DNA from: a virus
DNA length: 63,320 nucleotides
Virus record (IMG/VR): IMGVR_UViG_3300033153_011833
Span: 1 to 63,320 of that record
Strand: one strand, 5' to 3'
Shown: one piece after another, positions 17,077 to 25,741 of the stretch
Position numbering within the stretch: the first letter of the stretch is position 1
Layout: each line of letters opens with the position of its first letter
Program-made: the position numbers and the translations under genes
The notes under the pieces: model-generated
Told to the model about the DNA's origin: nothing
Database searches by the model: none
Seen by the model: only the letters and a program-made list of their open reading frames with translations

Positions 17077-17150
17077 AATTTATTTTTCAATAAACATGAC
17101 CCCGACCTATCACTGAGGTCATGTAGGAGGAGAGTGATGAAAAATAAATT
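17077..17150. terminator. Nested inverted repeat, minus-strand terminator candidate
   Basis: The outer arms AATTTATTTTTCA (17077..17089) and TGAAAAATAAATT (17138..17150) pair perfectly over 13 bp. Inside, CATGACC (17095..17101) pairs with GGTCATG (17117..17123). On the minus strand it follows the signal-peptide gene ending at 17166 and is U-rich on its 3' side, so it likely terminates or processes that transcript. Confidence 0.55.
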
Positions 17151-17165
17151 ATGCAACAAACTTAT

Positions 17166-17660
17166 TTATTCCTGCATACTGTTGCTATCAACAACAGGCA
17201 GGCTTGCTATATACTTATCCCAAACCTTTTCATTTTCAGTAACGGAAATATCTATTTCATACATATCGCATAATATTTTTATCCGTTTTATTCTATCCTC
17301 CAACAGTTTGATTTTTAACCGATAATTCCGTATGGTTGATAAAGTCTTATCTTCTGCTCTTTCCCTACGTGTCCTACCTTCAGATACGGGCATAACATAA
17401 GGACGTCCAAAAACATCATATTTCATTTGTAATTGAGTAGATGCCCGTCGTCCTGTTATGTTCCCTTTTTTTGAAACTTCTTCTTCCCCCGAACCGGGTT
17501 CTACAATTCTGCTTGTAGCTATCTGTCTTCTTGCTAATTCATTTTCTAGCTTCAATCGAGCCAAAGCCTCCTGATACATATTTTTAGAAGGAAGACCGGC
17601 CCACAAAACAGAGGCAACCAAAATAACGGCAACAATACTCATCCCAAAAATCTTTTTCAT
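17166..17660 (-). CDS. Secreted or membrane-anchored coiled-coil protein (164 aa)
   Basis: A clear signal sequence or membrane anchor (KKIFGMSIVAVILVASVLWAGLPS) is followed by a Lys/Glu-rich helical region, a basic linker with RRAST and GRTRRERAEDK, and a coiled coil (LKIKLLEDRIKRIKILCDMY). This layout is compatible with an inner-membrane spanin or a periplasmic structural protein. It lies between MuF and the protease/scaffold gene, where some phages carry lysis or accessory genes. No named family is recognised. Confidence 0.65.
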   Translation of the reverse strand: MKKIFGMSIVAVILVASVLWAGLPSKNMYQEALARLKLENELARRQIATSRIVEPGSGEEEVSKKGNITGRRASTQLQMKYDVFGRPYVMPVSEGRTRRERAEDKTLSTIRNYRLKIKLLEDRIKRIKILCDMYEIDISVTENEKVWDKYIASLPVVDSNSMQE

Positions 17661-17683
17661 TTTTACTTCCTTTCATTTATAAT

Positions 17684-17729
17684 GTGGCAGAGGAATTTAG
17701 GAGTATATTTCCATTTATCCCTCTGCCAC
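17684..17729. other. 10-bp perfect inverted repeat between MuF and the next gene
   Basis: GTGGCAGAGG (17684..17693) and CCTCTGCCAC (17720..17729) pair perfectly around a 26-base loop. On the minus strand it lies upstream of the signal-peptide gene and could be a processing hairpin or weak terminator; there is no U-run directly after it. The rest of the 17661..17811 gap shows no convincing gene. Confidence 0.45.
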
Positions 17730-17811
17730 CAGCACCATGTCATTTCAAAACCCCTACATTATATTATTGTCGTTTTAGGCAGAAATCTGCTCATAAAATA
17801 TTATTTTTCTT

Positions 17812-18750
17812 CTACAATTTAGATTTGGGCTTAGACCTAGGTTTCCTACTCACAGCTTTGGCCTTTTTACTCCATAATTGTCCTTTCTTCTTTTCTCCCA
17901 CATTTGCGGGTATCCATGTACATCTACAATTTGGATGAAGGGGAATCATTCCCCGTGCTTCCTCTATGGTCATAACAGAACCTTCCAAATCGGAACACTG
18001 TTCACAAACTCTTTCATCACCTGCTGTACTCCATTCTGCCATCACCCCTACTTCCTTTACCCCCAAAACCTCATAGGAATCTAACTGCCCTTCTGCATGA
18101 GCCCTTATTATCTCCGTCCTTGCTATTACATTAGCTCTTGTTTTATTTATTTTGGTAACTGTTTTTCTCAACTCATAGGCAATCTTTTTCGGCCCTCTTC
18201 CGTGTGCTAGTCCATCAGCCAAAACCCTACTCATTTGCTGACCCATAGCAGCCGTTACGCCTTTCAATTCATCAAAAGCCCTTTCATATAACAACTCTAT
18301 TTTGTGCAAGGCTTCCGGCTGACCAAATGCAGTCCTGATAAATTCCGCCTGTCCCCCCTCAAAAAGAGAAGGGTGATTAGCCAATTCTGCCGCTCTCAAA
18401 TCCGTATAAGCCCTTAACATTCCTTTTTTATAAGCAGATTCAATGTAGGGAGCAGTCCACGGTTTCCCGGCTACACCCCCTACAGGGGACAAAATACCTG
18501 CATCAACTTGTTGTTGCAACCATGCTCGAAATGCTTTTACCTTTTTGGCATCTGTCCTAAATCGCCACGCCTGTCTAGCTTGCAATATGGCAGGACCTTC
18601 CAAACCAAACACATCATCATCTACGACAAGAACCTGAATAGCTTTGCTCAGCTTCTTAAATCGTCTGGTCATATCTGCCATAAACTTCTTACGAAGCATG
18701 GTTGTACGAGTTGGGTCTCTTCTCAATATATTAGTCATCATATTCACCAT
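17812..18750 (-). CDS. MuF-like minor head protein
   Basis: The 312-residue protein has a long helical N-terminus and a C-terminal MuF (SPP1 gp7-like) domain: ARTEIIRAHAEGQLDSYEVLG, then EWSTAGDERVCEQCSDLEGSVM, and finally IPLHPNCRCTWIPA. The Cys pair and the HPNCRC end are the family's zinc-type landmarks. MuF proteins bind the portal and help head assembly or DNA ejection. It overlaps the upstream Cys-rich gene by seven bases; a start at one of the next internal ATGs (18738) would give better ribosome-site spacing. A basic tail (KSKPKSKL) follows the domain. Confidence 0.88.
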   Translation of the reverse strand: MVNMMTNILRRDPTRTTMLRKKFMADMTRRFKKLSKAIQVLVVDDDVFGLEGPAILQARQAWRFRTDAKKVKAFRAWLQQQVDAGILSPVGGVAGKPWTAPYIESAYKKGMLRAYTDLRAAELANHPSLFEGGQAEFIRTAFGQPEALHKIELLYERAFDELKGVTAAMGQQMSRVLADGLAHGRGPKKIAYELRKTVTKINKTRANVIARTEIIRAHAEGQLDSYEVLGVKEVGVMAEWSTAGDERVCEQCSDLEGSVMTIEEARGMIPLHPNCRCTWIPANVGEKKKGQLWSKKAKAVSRKPRSKPKSKL

Positions 18751-19052
18751 TTATCTATAGGACAATGAGCAGTTATCCACATCTTTTTAATTTTCATACA
18801 ACAACCACATTTGGTACATCTCGGTCCTAATAAATGACTAAAACAACTCCGACACGATACCTTTTCAGGAAGTTTACGAACATCACTGTAAAATTCACAT
18901 TTTTCACATATAGATATCACTTTTTCCTGCTCTTCTGCCGTTCTCGTCTTAAAGCCCATCCTTGCCCATCTCGCCGTTTCAGACGCAAGGCTTATCAACA
19001 TCATTGCCCGTCTTTTTAATGATTTAGGAACAACCTGTTTATTCTTCTTCAT
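18744..19052 (-). CDS. Zinc-ribbon protein between portal and MuF (102 aa)
   Basis: The 102 residues contain paired cysteines in the order CEKCEFYSD, CRSCFSH, CTKCGCCMK and a final HCPIDKW, fitting two zinc knuckles. The N-terminus is basic and helical. It overlaps the portal by 14 bases and MuF by seven, so it is part of the same translation unit. Small Cys-rich proteins at this locus occur in other phages with DUF1073-type portals; the role is not known. Confidence 0.7.
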   Translation of the reverse strand: MKKNKQVVPKSLKRRAMMLISLASETARWARMGFKTRTAEEQEKVISICEKCEFYSDVRKLPEKVSCRSCFSHLLGPRCTKCGCCMKIKKMWITAHCPIDKW

Positions 19053-20454
19053 TCTCTTCCACCTCTATTTCACCTTCCTCATCTTCATTGGTATAAGATA
19101 AAGCAGCGGCTTGAACAGACTCTGCTTCCTTCTGTGAAAAACCAAGAACCATAGTAAGAAATTCCAACGGAGGTATTAACGTATCTACCCCTGCCCCGAC
19201 ATATTTAGACATTGCTTCTGTTAACGTTCTTGCCACAACCGCTTTATCTTCATCCGTAGGAGCATTCAAATCCGGCCAAATTATATTATAATCCCTTTCG
19301 GGCAACACCCCAAATACAATCATTCTATCAACAAAAGGTCTAATGATATATGGGCTAACATAATTCTCCTGTCTTTGGGACAACCGTTTATTCCACGTCT
19401 TCACATCCTGGGTACTTGCTAGTTTTGCTTCTTCCGTACCCAAAAAGATACGATAAGGGATACCAAGACTAATAGCTATATTCCTCATGTTAATTTCTAC
19501 ATGGTCTTTAGGACTAGATACTTGGGGGGTCAACGATTTAACCGTTAAACCTTCCATAGCCAAATATCGTTGCATTCCTGCCAAGTATAATTCCATTTGG
19601 TCTTTGATGGTTTCTTTATCTTCTGTGGTCAATCTTTCTACATCTGGTTGGGTTTCAAAACTCAAACCAGGAAACCCACCTTTCCAAAACATCTCACCAC
19701 TACCACCTAGTATTTTTCTAATATCAAGCAAACGATTATAAACAGGCTCCATTCTCGGGCATCCGTAAATCTCACTTACTTCTCTGCTATCCGCCACGTG
19801 AAGAATTCTTGTCCAATGAACCGTTTTAACCGTTTTTGTGCTAGATGTATCCGAACCTTCAAAGTTAATAGTGTAAGATGTAGGGTAACCATATCGCGGA
19901 CTGGATATATTTGTTTCTTTCGTTTTGATTTTAACAGCCGTCTGGTCGAAAGGTTTTAGATAAATAAGTTTATACTCATTTTTACCTACCTTTTCACCTG
20001 TGATTTCATTTATGCCATCTACAGGTTCACTCAATTCCTTCCCGTCATCTATCCCTAACAACAATACCCCAAACTCTCCAATACCACTTATAATATCTAT
20101 CCTTTGTAAATAATGAAAAACATTTCGTTCTTTTTGAAGAGCATTCCATTCCTTTTCAAAATCCGTTTCAACAGCTCTTTCTGTTTCTACTATGGCAGGA
20201 AGTAATGCCCAGGTTTCCTCCGGCAATATCCTCACTACCCTCTTAGCCACTCCATTCCTTGTATATAACTTTTTATAATCCGTGACAGAAATAGTATCGG
20301 GATACCCACATTCAAAATTGATGTCCTTGCCTGGATTGAGCAATTTTGTCAACAGTTCACTTCGCAGCAAATGAGCATTAGTTACCACAGAATTTATAAT
20401 TTCTTTTTGAGTATGCTGATTCTCACTTATTGAGGGTTTTGTTCTTTTAGCCAT
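19039..20454 (-). CDS. Portal protein
   Basis: The start ATG 20454 (MAKRTKPSISENQ) is preferred because AAGGA lies eight bases before it, while the upstream ATG at 20469 has no ribosome site. The product of about 471 residues follows the DUF1073 portal pattern: VTDYKKLYTRNGVAKRVVRILPEETW early, LKPFDQTAVKIK in the middle, and the stem and crown region with YRIFLGTEEAKLASTQDVKTWNKRL. It ends in an acidic tail (EEGEIEVEENEEE). The portal ring is the DNA channel, and the gene sits between the terminase and MuF as expected. Confidence 0.88.
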   Translation of the reverse strand: MAKRTKPSISENQHTQKEIINSVVTNAHLLRSELLTKLLNPGKDINFECGYPDTISVTDYKKLYTRNGVAKRVVRILPEETWALLPAIVETERAVETDFEKEWNALQKERNVFHYLQRIDIISGIGEFGVLLLGIDDGKELSEPVDGINEITGEKVGKNEYKLIYLKPFDQTAVKIKTKETNISSPRYGYPTSYTINFEGSDTSSTKTVKTVHWTRILHVADSREVSEIYGCPRMEPVYNRLLDIRKILGGSGEMFWKGGFPGLSFETQPDVERLTTEDKETIKDQMELYLAGMQRYLAMEGLTVKSLTPQVSSPKDHVEINMRNIAISLGIPYRIFLGTEEAKLASTQDVKTWNKRLSQRQENYVSPYIIRPFVDRMIVFGVLPERDYNIIWPDLNAPTDEDKAVVARTLTEAMSKYVGAGVDTLIPPLEFLTMVLGFSQKEAESVQAAALSYTNEDEEGEIEVEENEEE

Positions 20455-20469
20455 TTTCATTCCTTTCAT

Positions 20470-20685
20470 TTATTTCATAAAAGCCGCCGAAGCCGGTATT
20501 GTTTTGTATTCCTCTTCTTTCATATTACGAATAGAAACATGAGCAAGCGAGCCTAAAGGAGCTTCCTTGAACAAATTTCTAAGCAATTTCAACAAGGCCT
20601 TTTCATATTCTTTATCCAACCTCAAAACATATTTCTCCCCTTTGAATGTTTCTATCAAAACAATCTTTATTTGTTTTTTATCCAT
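20470..20685 (-). CDS. Small protein between terminase and portal (71 aa)
   Basis: A 71-residue protein of mixed strand and helix (KIVLIETFKGEKYVLRLDKEYEKALLKLLRNLF). No family is recognised. It lies between the terminase large subunit and portal genes with no gaps, in the same operon. It might be an assembly or packaging accessory factor; nothing in the sequence shows this directly. Confidence 0.6.
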   Translation of the reverse strand: MDKKQIKIVLIETFKGEKYVLRLDKEYEKALLKLLRNLFKEAPLGSLAHVSIRNMKEEEYKTIPASAAFMK

Positions 20686-20688
20686 TCC

Positions 20689-22158
20689 TCAATCCTTCCT
20701 AAATAAACTACCAGCCCTTTTCTTTCTTGCAGTTAACATATTAAATGCACCGCTTGATGCATCTACTTGGTCTTTATATTTAGAGTACGGAAAGAAACTC
20801 AACTCACTCAAATAATTCGCATTCCAATCCCCCCTTCGCAATATCACATTTCCATTATTAACCTGAACGGAATACGGGTCAGCTCTTAACTCCTTAGACG
20901 AATTAGAACCACTTGGTTTATCTACACGAACTCTCCACCCAGCTAAATTCCTAACTGTATTTTCGGCACTTTCTTTTCCTCCGCTCCCTGGCTCCTGTTC
21001 AATTCCTATTATAACATCTTTACTGTCTGATATCGCGGTTTGTTTTATCAATTCTTCACGAGCAGAAGAATCCAATCGAACCCGTATAACATCCAAAACC
21101 CAAAATCTTTTATAACAATCCAATCCCATCAAAAGACCTACAGTAAATGCACCTGTACCCCCTTCCGTTCCCGCTTTATCCCAAAACCGAACTCTTTGAA
21201 CCCATGTCATCTTAACAGGAAAATCTTCTTCTATCTTGATTTTAACAGTCTTAAACATACCTCCTCCGAGCGGGACAGGCCATTGTAAAAACTGTCCTGC
21301 ATACCCATACTCCCCTAAAACCGCTCTGTTTTCGTTTAATACTGTTTTGGGCAATCGCACAGGGTCCATCAATCCATTTTTGTAATAGGTAGCTAATATC
21401 TTTGGTTTAACCCTTTTTGTTAGTTCCGCAGGAAGACAAATATGCTTTAATTTCAAAGGACCCCCGTCCATTTTTTGAGTGTTTTTGATTTGTTCTATCA
21501 TATTAGCGGTACAATCGTTCTGGTGGAGTCGCTGCATTATCAGTATGATAGGCACTACTGTTTTATTTATTTTTCGTGTGGGTAATGTTTCCGCCATCCA
21601 TCTATTAGCCGTAGCAAGTTCTGCTTCTGATATGGCTTTGTTTGGGTCAAGCGGGTCATCAATAATTAAAAAGTGTCCATGCAATCCCGTTACACTTCCC
21701 CCCACTCCTACTGCGTACCGACTTCCCCCTTTAGTATTCATGAAATAAGATTTGGTGTCTTGGTCATCCCTTAATTTGATTTCCGGAAAAACCTTTTGGT
21801 ACTTTTCGCTCTTAATTATATCCCGTCCTCTCCTCGATAAATCCATAGACAAGTTATGAGCATAACTTCCTCCTATTATTCTAGCAGTCGGCATTCGTGT
21901 CCATATCCAAGGGTGAAACATAATGGAGCAAATAGTTGACTTTGTACTACCGGGACTTATGTTTATGATTAAATCGTATTCTTTGGGTTTATTTGCAAAT
22001 ACCAGTTCAGCAATATACTGAAGTTCGTCGCATAAATACTTAATATGCCAATTTGGTATAAACTTTTCTGGAATAATTACTTCCCAAAATTCCTTCACAA
22101 ATTCATAAAAATCCTCCCTCACAATGCTCCCCAAAACATCATACTCATCAAACACCAT
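20689..22158 (-). CDS. terL: Terminase large subunit
   Basis: The 489-residue packaging motor and nuclease. Its ATPase domain has a phage-type P-loop ISPGSTKST at residues about 68-75, Walker B FLIIDDPLD at about 163-170, and the coupling motif QRLHQND at about 209-214. The nuclease domain begins with RVRFWDKAGTEGG (Asp 327), then IGIEQEPGSGGKES (Glu) and a late DPYSVQVNNGNV with Asp. It would cleave concatemers and pump DNA through the portal. It follows the small subunit with a 5-base gap. The terminally redundant window fits headful-type packaging, but that is not proved. Confidence 0.93.
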   Translation of the reverse strand: MVFDEYDVLGSIVREDFYEFVKEFWEVIIPEKFIPNWHIKYLCDELQYIAELVFANKPKEYDLIINISPGSTKSTICSIMFHPWIWTRMPTARIIGGSYAHNLSMDLSRRGRDIIKSEKYQKVFPEIKLRDDQDTKSYFMNTKGGSRYAVGVGGSVTGLHGHFLIIDDPLDPNKAISEAELATANRWMAETLPTRKINKTVVPIILIMQRLHQNDCTANMIEQIKNTQKMDGGPLKLKHICLPAELTKRVKPKILATYYKNGLMDPVRLPKTVLNENRAVLGEYGYAGQFLQWPVPLGGGMFKTVKIKIEEDFPVKMTWVQRVRFWDKAGTEGGTGAFTVGLLMGLDCYKRFWVLDVIRVRLDSSAREELIKQTAISDSKDVIIGIEQEPGSGGKESAENTVRNLAGWRVRVDKPSGSNSSKELRADPYSVQVNNGNVILRRGDWNANYLSELSFFPYSKYKDQVDASSGAFNMLTARKKRAGSLFRKD

Positions 22159-22163
22159 ATCTT

Positions 22164-22889
22164 CTAATTTGATTTGTTCTTTCGTATCGATTTTAGTATC
22201 TCCTTCCTTGTCTCCAGAGGAAGTTTCAGCATATCAACACTCATAACATTTTGTATCAATTCACCTGACATATTCATATCAATTTCTACTTTTTCATTAT
22301 ACCCCCTATCTCTATTATAAGTTTTGTTCACAAAAATTATAGCCGATGAATCTCCCCCTGCTACAAGTCTGGATAAAGCATCCTCAAAAAAGTTCTTTCG
22401 ATACCACGGTATTTGTTTAACCAATTTGGCAAACTCCGGGTCCTGCTTTTTCCAATTTTCAAGAGTTGTTCGACTAATGTTTACTTTCCGTAAAGCTTCA
22501 GAAATAGAAAAATTGCCAGATATCCATGCATGAAGAAATAGCTGCTGTCGGACCCGTTTGCCCTTTTTATCCAAAATTGCTTCTATTTTTTCCAAGCCCC
22601 CTTTTTGTTCATCCAACTTACAAATTCTATTCCAAACCAACCTCAACTCTCTTGGCAATCGCTTGTAAACATAATCCCCAAAACTAGCTGTTTTATTATT
22701 CCGTCCTCTATATTCTTTCCGACCTTTTTTTATAGCATCGGCAAAATCTTTTTTCTTCTTCTCCCACGAATGAAACGTAGCAAGAGAAATACCAAGAGCT
22801 TGGGCCATTTGTGATTCTTTCAATCCACTTTTGGCTAACGTATAAGCAGTAACATACATACTATCTTTCCATACGGTTCTTCTTGACAT
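22164..22889 (-). CDS. Terminase small subunit (DNA-binding)
   Basis: The 241-residue protein has two helix-turn-helix units: KSGLKESQMAQALGISLATFHSWEKKK near residue 18, and FSISEALRKVNISRTTLENWKKQ in the middle. The C-terminus (ELIQNVMSVDMLKLPLETRKEILKSI) is helical and could bind the large subunit. Two HTH units is unusual; most small subunits have one. Position upstream of terL supports the name. It is the first gene of the leftward virion operon. Confidence 0.8.
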   Translation of the reverse strand: MSRRTVWKDSMYVTAYTLAKSGLKESQMAQALGISLATFHSWEKKKKDFADAIKKGRKEYRGRNNKTASFGDYVYKRLPRELRLVWNRICKLDEQKGGLEKIEAILDKKGKRVRQQLFLHAWISGNFSISEALRKVNISRTTLENWKKQDPEFAKLVKQIPWYRKNFFEDALSRLVAGGDSSAIIFVNKTYNRDRGYNEKVEIDMNMSGELIQNVMSVDMLKLPLETRKEILKSIRKNKSN

Positions 22890-23139
22890 CTTTTCTCCTT
22901 TTTACAACTATCCAAAACCTCTCAAATAATCACCATTATGACAACCCTTCAAGTTCCATAAATATACATATAACATAATCTCCAATCCCAAACAAGTATT
23001 ACCCAATACCAATCAAAAATCCTTATCCAAAATCAACCAAAAATACATATATTCCACCCATTTTTTCCTCCCAAAAATGCCCATTTTTAGCCCAAAATTC
23101 ACGATTTCAAAAAAAATTGGAAAAAATTAAAGAAAATAC
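22890..23139. other. Divergent intergenic region
   Basis: About 250 bases between the leftward terminase operon and the rightward early promoter. It is AT-rich with C-rich patches on the plus strand. I find no gene and no repeat worth naming. A leftward late promoter must lie near here or be supplied by read-through, but no -35/-10 pair stands out. Confidence 0.5.
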
Positions 23140-23168
23140 TTGGCATTGTACGATGAATAGTATATACT
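23140..23168 (+). promoter_or_regulatory. Sigma70-type promoter for the rightward operon
   Basis: TTGGCA (23140..23145), a 17-base spacer and TATACT (23163..23168) form a good housekeeping promoter. Transcription would begin near 23175 and run into a 55-codon first gene whose ribosome site AAGGAG precedes its ATG. It is the clearest promoter in the window and probably drives early expression. Confidence 0.75.
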
Positions 23169-23224
23169 TTATTTAGGTAGAACTCAAAAAATTCATAAAG
23201 TAAAAAGAATTAAGGAGCCCAAAA

Positions 23225-23392
23225 ATGACAACAAAAGAAATCAAACAGGCAAAAAAAATCATCGAAACCAAAAGACCAGCAGAAGGATATAGTACAATAC
23301 TATACAGTGATGGCAATATAGGACTCGAATGCCGTTACACTGACATCACCAAAATCTTTTGGACCCTCGCAGATGTACTCCAATGGGTATAA
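23225..23392 (+). CDS. Small early protein, unknown (55 aa)
   Basis: The first gene after the strong promoter. AAGGAG stands nine bases before the ATG. The protein reads MTTKEIKQAKKIIETKRPAE and ends in TKIFWTLADVLQWV: an N-terminal basic helix, a short beta hairpin, then a hydrophobic end. No family is recognised. First genes of phage early operons often encode host takeover peptides, so this is a candidate; that is inference only. Confidence 0.6.
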   Translation: MTTKEIKQAKKIIETKRPAEGYSTILYSDGNIGLECRYTDITKIFWTLADVLQWV

Positions 23393-23423
23393 TATTTTAA
23401 CTTTTATTAAGGAGCAACGTAAA

Positions 23424-23765
23424 ATGGAAAACTACACAAAAGAAACAATACTGAAGATGACTAAACAGGAATTACATGAGGCAAGAAGAGAATTATTAAA
23501 AGGTGAAATCAATGATAATTGCTCGAACTGCTCATACTGCTCACGCTGCTCATACTGCTCATACTGCTCATACTGTTCGGACTGCTCATACTGCTCACAC
23601 TGCTCAGATTGTTCATACTGCTCAAACTGCTCGGACTGCTTAGAATGCTCAGACTGCTCAGACTGCTCGCACTCAGTTGGGCTTAAAAAGGGGCGATATT
23701 TGATTTGCAACGTGCAGTTAACAGAAGAAGAATACCAAACTAAAATTAAAGAATTGAATTTATAA
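23424..23765 (+). CDS. CSX tripeptide-repeat protein 1 (113 aa)
   Basis: The start ATG 23424 is preferred because AAGGAG lies nine bases before it. The N-terminus (MENYTKETILKMTKQELHEARREL) is helical. Residues about 36-88 are 17 consecutive tripeptides of the form X-Cys-Ser, where X is mostly Tyr, Asp, His or Asn; one unit ends in Leu. The C-terminus (SVGLKKGRYLICNVQLTEEEY...) is shared with a longer paralog at 47775..48278. Cys at every third residue could bind metal ions or form disulfides in a thin regular helix. I do not know this family. The DNA repeat is 9 bp and also leaves antisense frames open. Confidence 0.8.
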   Translation: MENYTKETILKMTKQELHEARRELLKGEINDNCSNCSYCSRCSYCSYCSYCSDCSYCSHCSDCSYCSNCSDCLECSDCSDCSHSVGLKKGRYLICNVQLTEEEYQTKIKELNL

Positions 23766-23799
23766 AGATTAAGTAAAACTTTTTGGAAAGGACAGAACC

Positions 23800-24660
23800 A
23801 TGTCAAAAAAAACAAAAAAATTAAGCGAAAAAGCAATGCTTACTCATCTGTCTTTCTCTGTCTGGACAGGAAGAACAAAAGACAGCTTTGTATCAGACGA
23901 AGTCACCAATGAAAAAAATGCTGAAAAGGATAGCGGTGCTTGGTGGACCTATCTTATCCCAAGAACATCCATGCGAAAAATCAACACCGCTTACACTCGT
24001 TGCAAAACTGCTCATAATAAATTCACTTTACCCTGGAAAGACGGGGGGACTCGCATTCTTCCCTCAGCAATGTTCTTAACATACACCAAAGCAATGCGAA
24101 AAGAAAAAGAATCGTTTAATGAAGCAGTAAATGATTTCCTAAGAGAATACCCAGAGATACGACAAAATGCTCGCAAACGATTAGGAAAACTACTGGACCA
24201 TAAGTCGCTTCCCACACTCAATGAAGTTAAGGGCAAATTCGGAATACGTCAAGAAATATACCCCTTGCCTGACGTTGCTGATTTTAGGGTAGAACTATCC
24301 GAAGAAGACAAAAAAGATGTCTGTAACCAAATGAAAACAAATATCAACCATATCATTGAAGAAGCCATGTCTAGTTTGTGGAATCAATTTGCAAAACTGA
24401 TTGAAAAAATACAAACCACATTGGGTAAACCCGAAAAGATTTTCAGGGATAGCTTAATAAACAACCTAAAAGATTTCTGCATCTTAATCCCAAAACTCAA
24501 CCTAACCAATGACGAACAACTCGAATCCATAAGAAAGCAAGTTCTCAAAACACTTGCAAACCTTAAAGCCGAGGACTTGCGTAAAAATAAAGCCGATAGG
24601 ACAAAAGCTGCAAAAACAGCTAAAGCCATTCTTAAAAAACTGGAAGGTTACAAAATCTGA
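23800..24660 (+). CDS. DUF3150-like phage protein, first of a MoxR trio (286 aa)
   Basis: A 286-residue mostly helical protein. The start (LTHLSFSVWTGRTKD) and middle (DVADFRVELSEEDK, then two long helices ending in KAILKKLEGYKI) match a phage family I know as DUF3150-like, which accompanies a MoxR-type ATPase and a VWA-like metalloprotein. All three genes are adjacent here. It is probably the substrate, adaptor or scaffold of the ATPase. The family name is from pattern recognition, so treat it as likely rather than certain. Confidence 0.65.
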   Translation: MSKKTKKLSEKAMLTHLSFSVWTGRTKDSFVSDEVTNEKNAEKDSGAWWTYLIPRTSMRKINTAYTRCKTAHNKFTLPWKDGGTRILPSAMFLTYTKAMRKEKESFNEAVNDFLREYPEIRQNARKRLGKLLDHKSLPTLNEVKGKFGIRQEIYPLPDVADFRVELSEEDKKDVCNQMKTNINHIIEEAMSSLWNQFAKLIEKIQTTLGKPEKIFRDSLINNLKDFCILIPKLNLTNDEQLESIRKQVLKTLANLKAEDLRKNKADRTKAAKTAKAILKKLEGYKI

Positions 24661-24666
24661 CAGTAA

Positions 24667-24742
24667 ACATGGGAGGGCCCTACAAGGACCCGACCATGTT
24701 CATTGTCAAAATAAAATGAAACTTTATTTTTAAGGAGAGCAC
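24667..24742. other. Two hairpins between the DUF3150-like and MoxR genes
   Basis: AACATGG (24667..) pairs with CCATGTT (..24701) around a loop holding GGGCCC. Directly after it AAAATAAA and TTTATTTT form an 8-bp hairpin that ends in U on the plus strand, followed by AAGGAG for the next gene. It may stabilise or separate the two messages; it is not a textbook terminator. Confidence 0.4.
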
Positions 24743-24743
24743 C

Positions 24744-25730
24744 ATGTCACCAAAAGAATTGAAAAAAGCATTATTAAAAACAACAGCAGCTGGTTTACCT
24801 GTCTTAATCAAAGGTGCACCTGGAATTGGAAAGAGCGATATTGTATCCCAAGTGGCCGAGGAGTTGGATATGGATTTAATCATAAGCCACCCAGTCGTAT
24901 CAGACCCAACGGACTTCAAGGGTTTGCCTGGAATAGTAAATGGCAAAGCCGAATTCCTACCTTTTGGAGATTTGCGAAAACTGATTGATGCTAAAAAAGC
25001 AACCATTGCTTTTTTAGATGACTTAGGACAAGCACCTGCGGTAGTCCAAGCAGCCTGTATGCAATTGATTCTGGCACGTCGAGTTAATGGCCACAAAATC
25101 AGCGATAAAATTGTATTTGTCGCAGCCACTAACAGAAGACAAGATAGAGCGGGGGTTACAGGTATTTTGGAACCGGTCAAAAGTAGATTTGCCACAATAC
25201 TAGAATTAACAACAAATGCCGACGATTGGATTGAATGGGCCTTCCAAAACGACGTACCGACGGAAGTTATAGGATTCATTCATTTTCGCCCCGCTCTGCT
25301 TAATACTGAAGAGACCACAGCCGATATTGTAAACCATCCCTGCCCAAGAACAATGGCAGCCGTAGGTGAATTGATTAAAGCAGGTCTAACTGATATCGAA
25401 ACGATAGCAGGAGCGGTAGGTGAAGGATGTGCAGCAGAACTCACAGGCTTCCTAAAAATTTATAAAGACCTACCAAGCATCGAAGCCATATTATTAGACC
25501 CAGAAGATGTTGTTGTCCCCACCGACCCAGCATCAGTATATGCAATAGTAGCAGCATTGACCGAAAAAGCCACAGAAAATAATGCTGACCGCATATTCAA
25601 GTATGCAAACAGGTTACCAATTGATTTTAATATATTGTTGGTACGGGACATGCTTCGCAAAGAACCTAAAATCCAAAATACAAGAAGTTTCATAAATTGG
25701 GCATCCAAACATCAAGATGCCTTACTGTAA
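24744..25730 (+). CDS. MoxR-type AAA+ ATPase
   Basis: The 328-residue AAA+ protein has Walker A GAPGIGKSD (about residues 24-32), a Walker B with DDLGQ (TIAFLDDLGQ, about 90-99), sensor 1 VFVAATNR (about 127-134) and an arginine-finger region (EPVKSRFATI). The C-terminal part is helical with an acidic insert. MoxR ATPases assemble or activate metal-protein or multiprotein complexes together with VWA proteins. The preceding DUF3150-like gene and the following metalloprotein-VWA gene make a complete trio. The biological target in phages is not known. Confidence 0.85.
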   Translation: MSPKELKKALLKTTAAGLPVLIKGAPGIGKSDIVSQVAEELDMDLIISHPVVSDPTDFKGLPGIVNGKAEFLPFGDLRKLIDAKKATIAFLDDLGQAPAVVQAACMQLILARRVNGHKISDKIVFVAATNRRQDRAGVTGILEPVKSRFATILELTTNADDWIEWAFQNDVPTEVIGFIHFRPALLNTEETTADIVNHPCPRTMAAVGELIKAGLTDIETIAGAVGEGCAAELTGFLKIYKDLPSIEAILLDPEDVVVPTDPASVYAIVAALTEKATENNADRIFKYANRLPIDFNILLVRDMLRKEPKIQNTRSFINWASKHQDALL

Positions 25731-25741
25731 AGGAGATTGCA

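Noticed and set aside
23424-23765. Diversity-generating retroelement target
   Set aside because: There is no reverse transcriptase or template repeat in the window, and variation is not limited to A positions.
23432-23836. Long antisense frame with EQx repeats opposite CSX protein 1 (and a similar one at 47633..48289)
   Set aside because: A 9-bp repeat keeps all frames open. Neither antisense frame has a ribosome site, and both follow directly from the CSX repeat.
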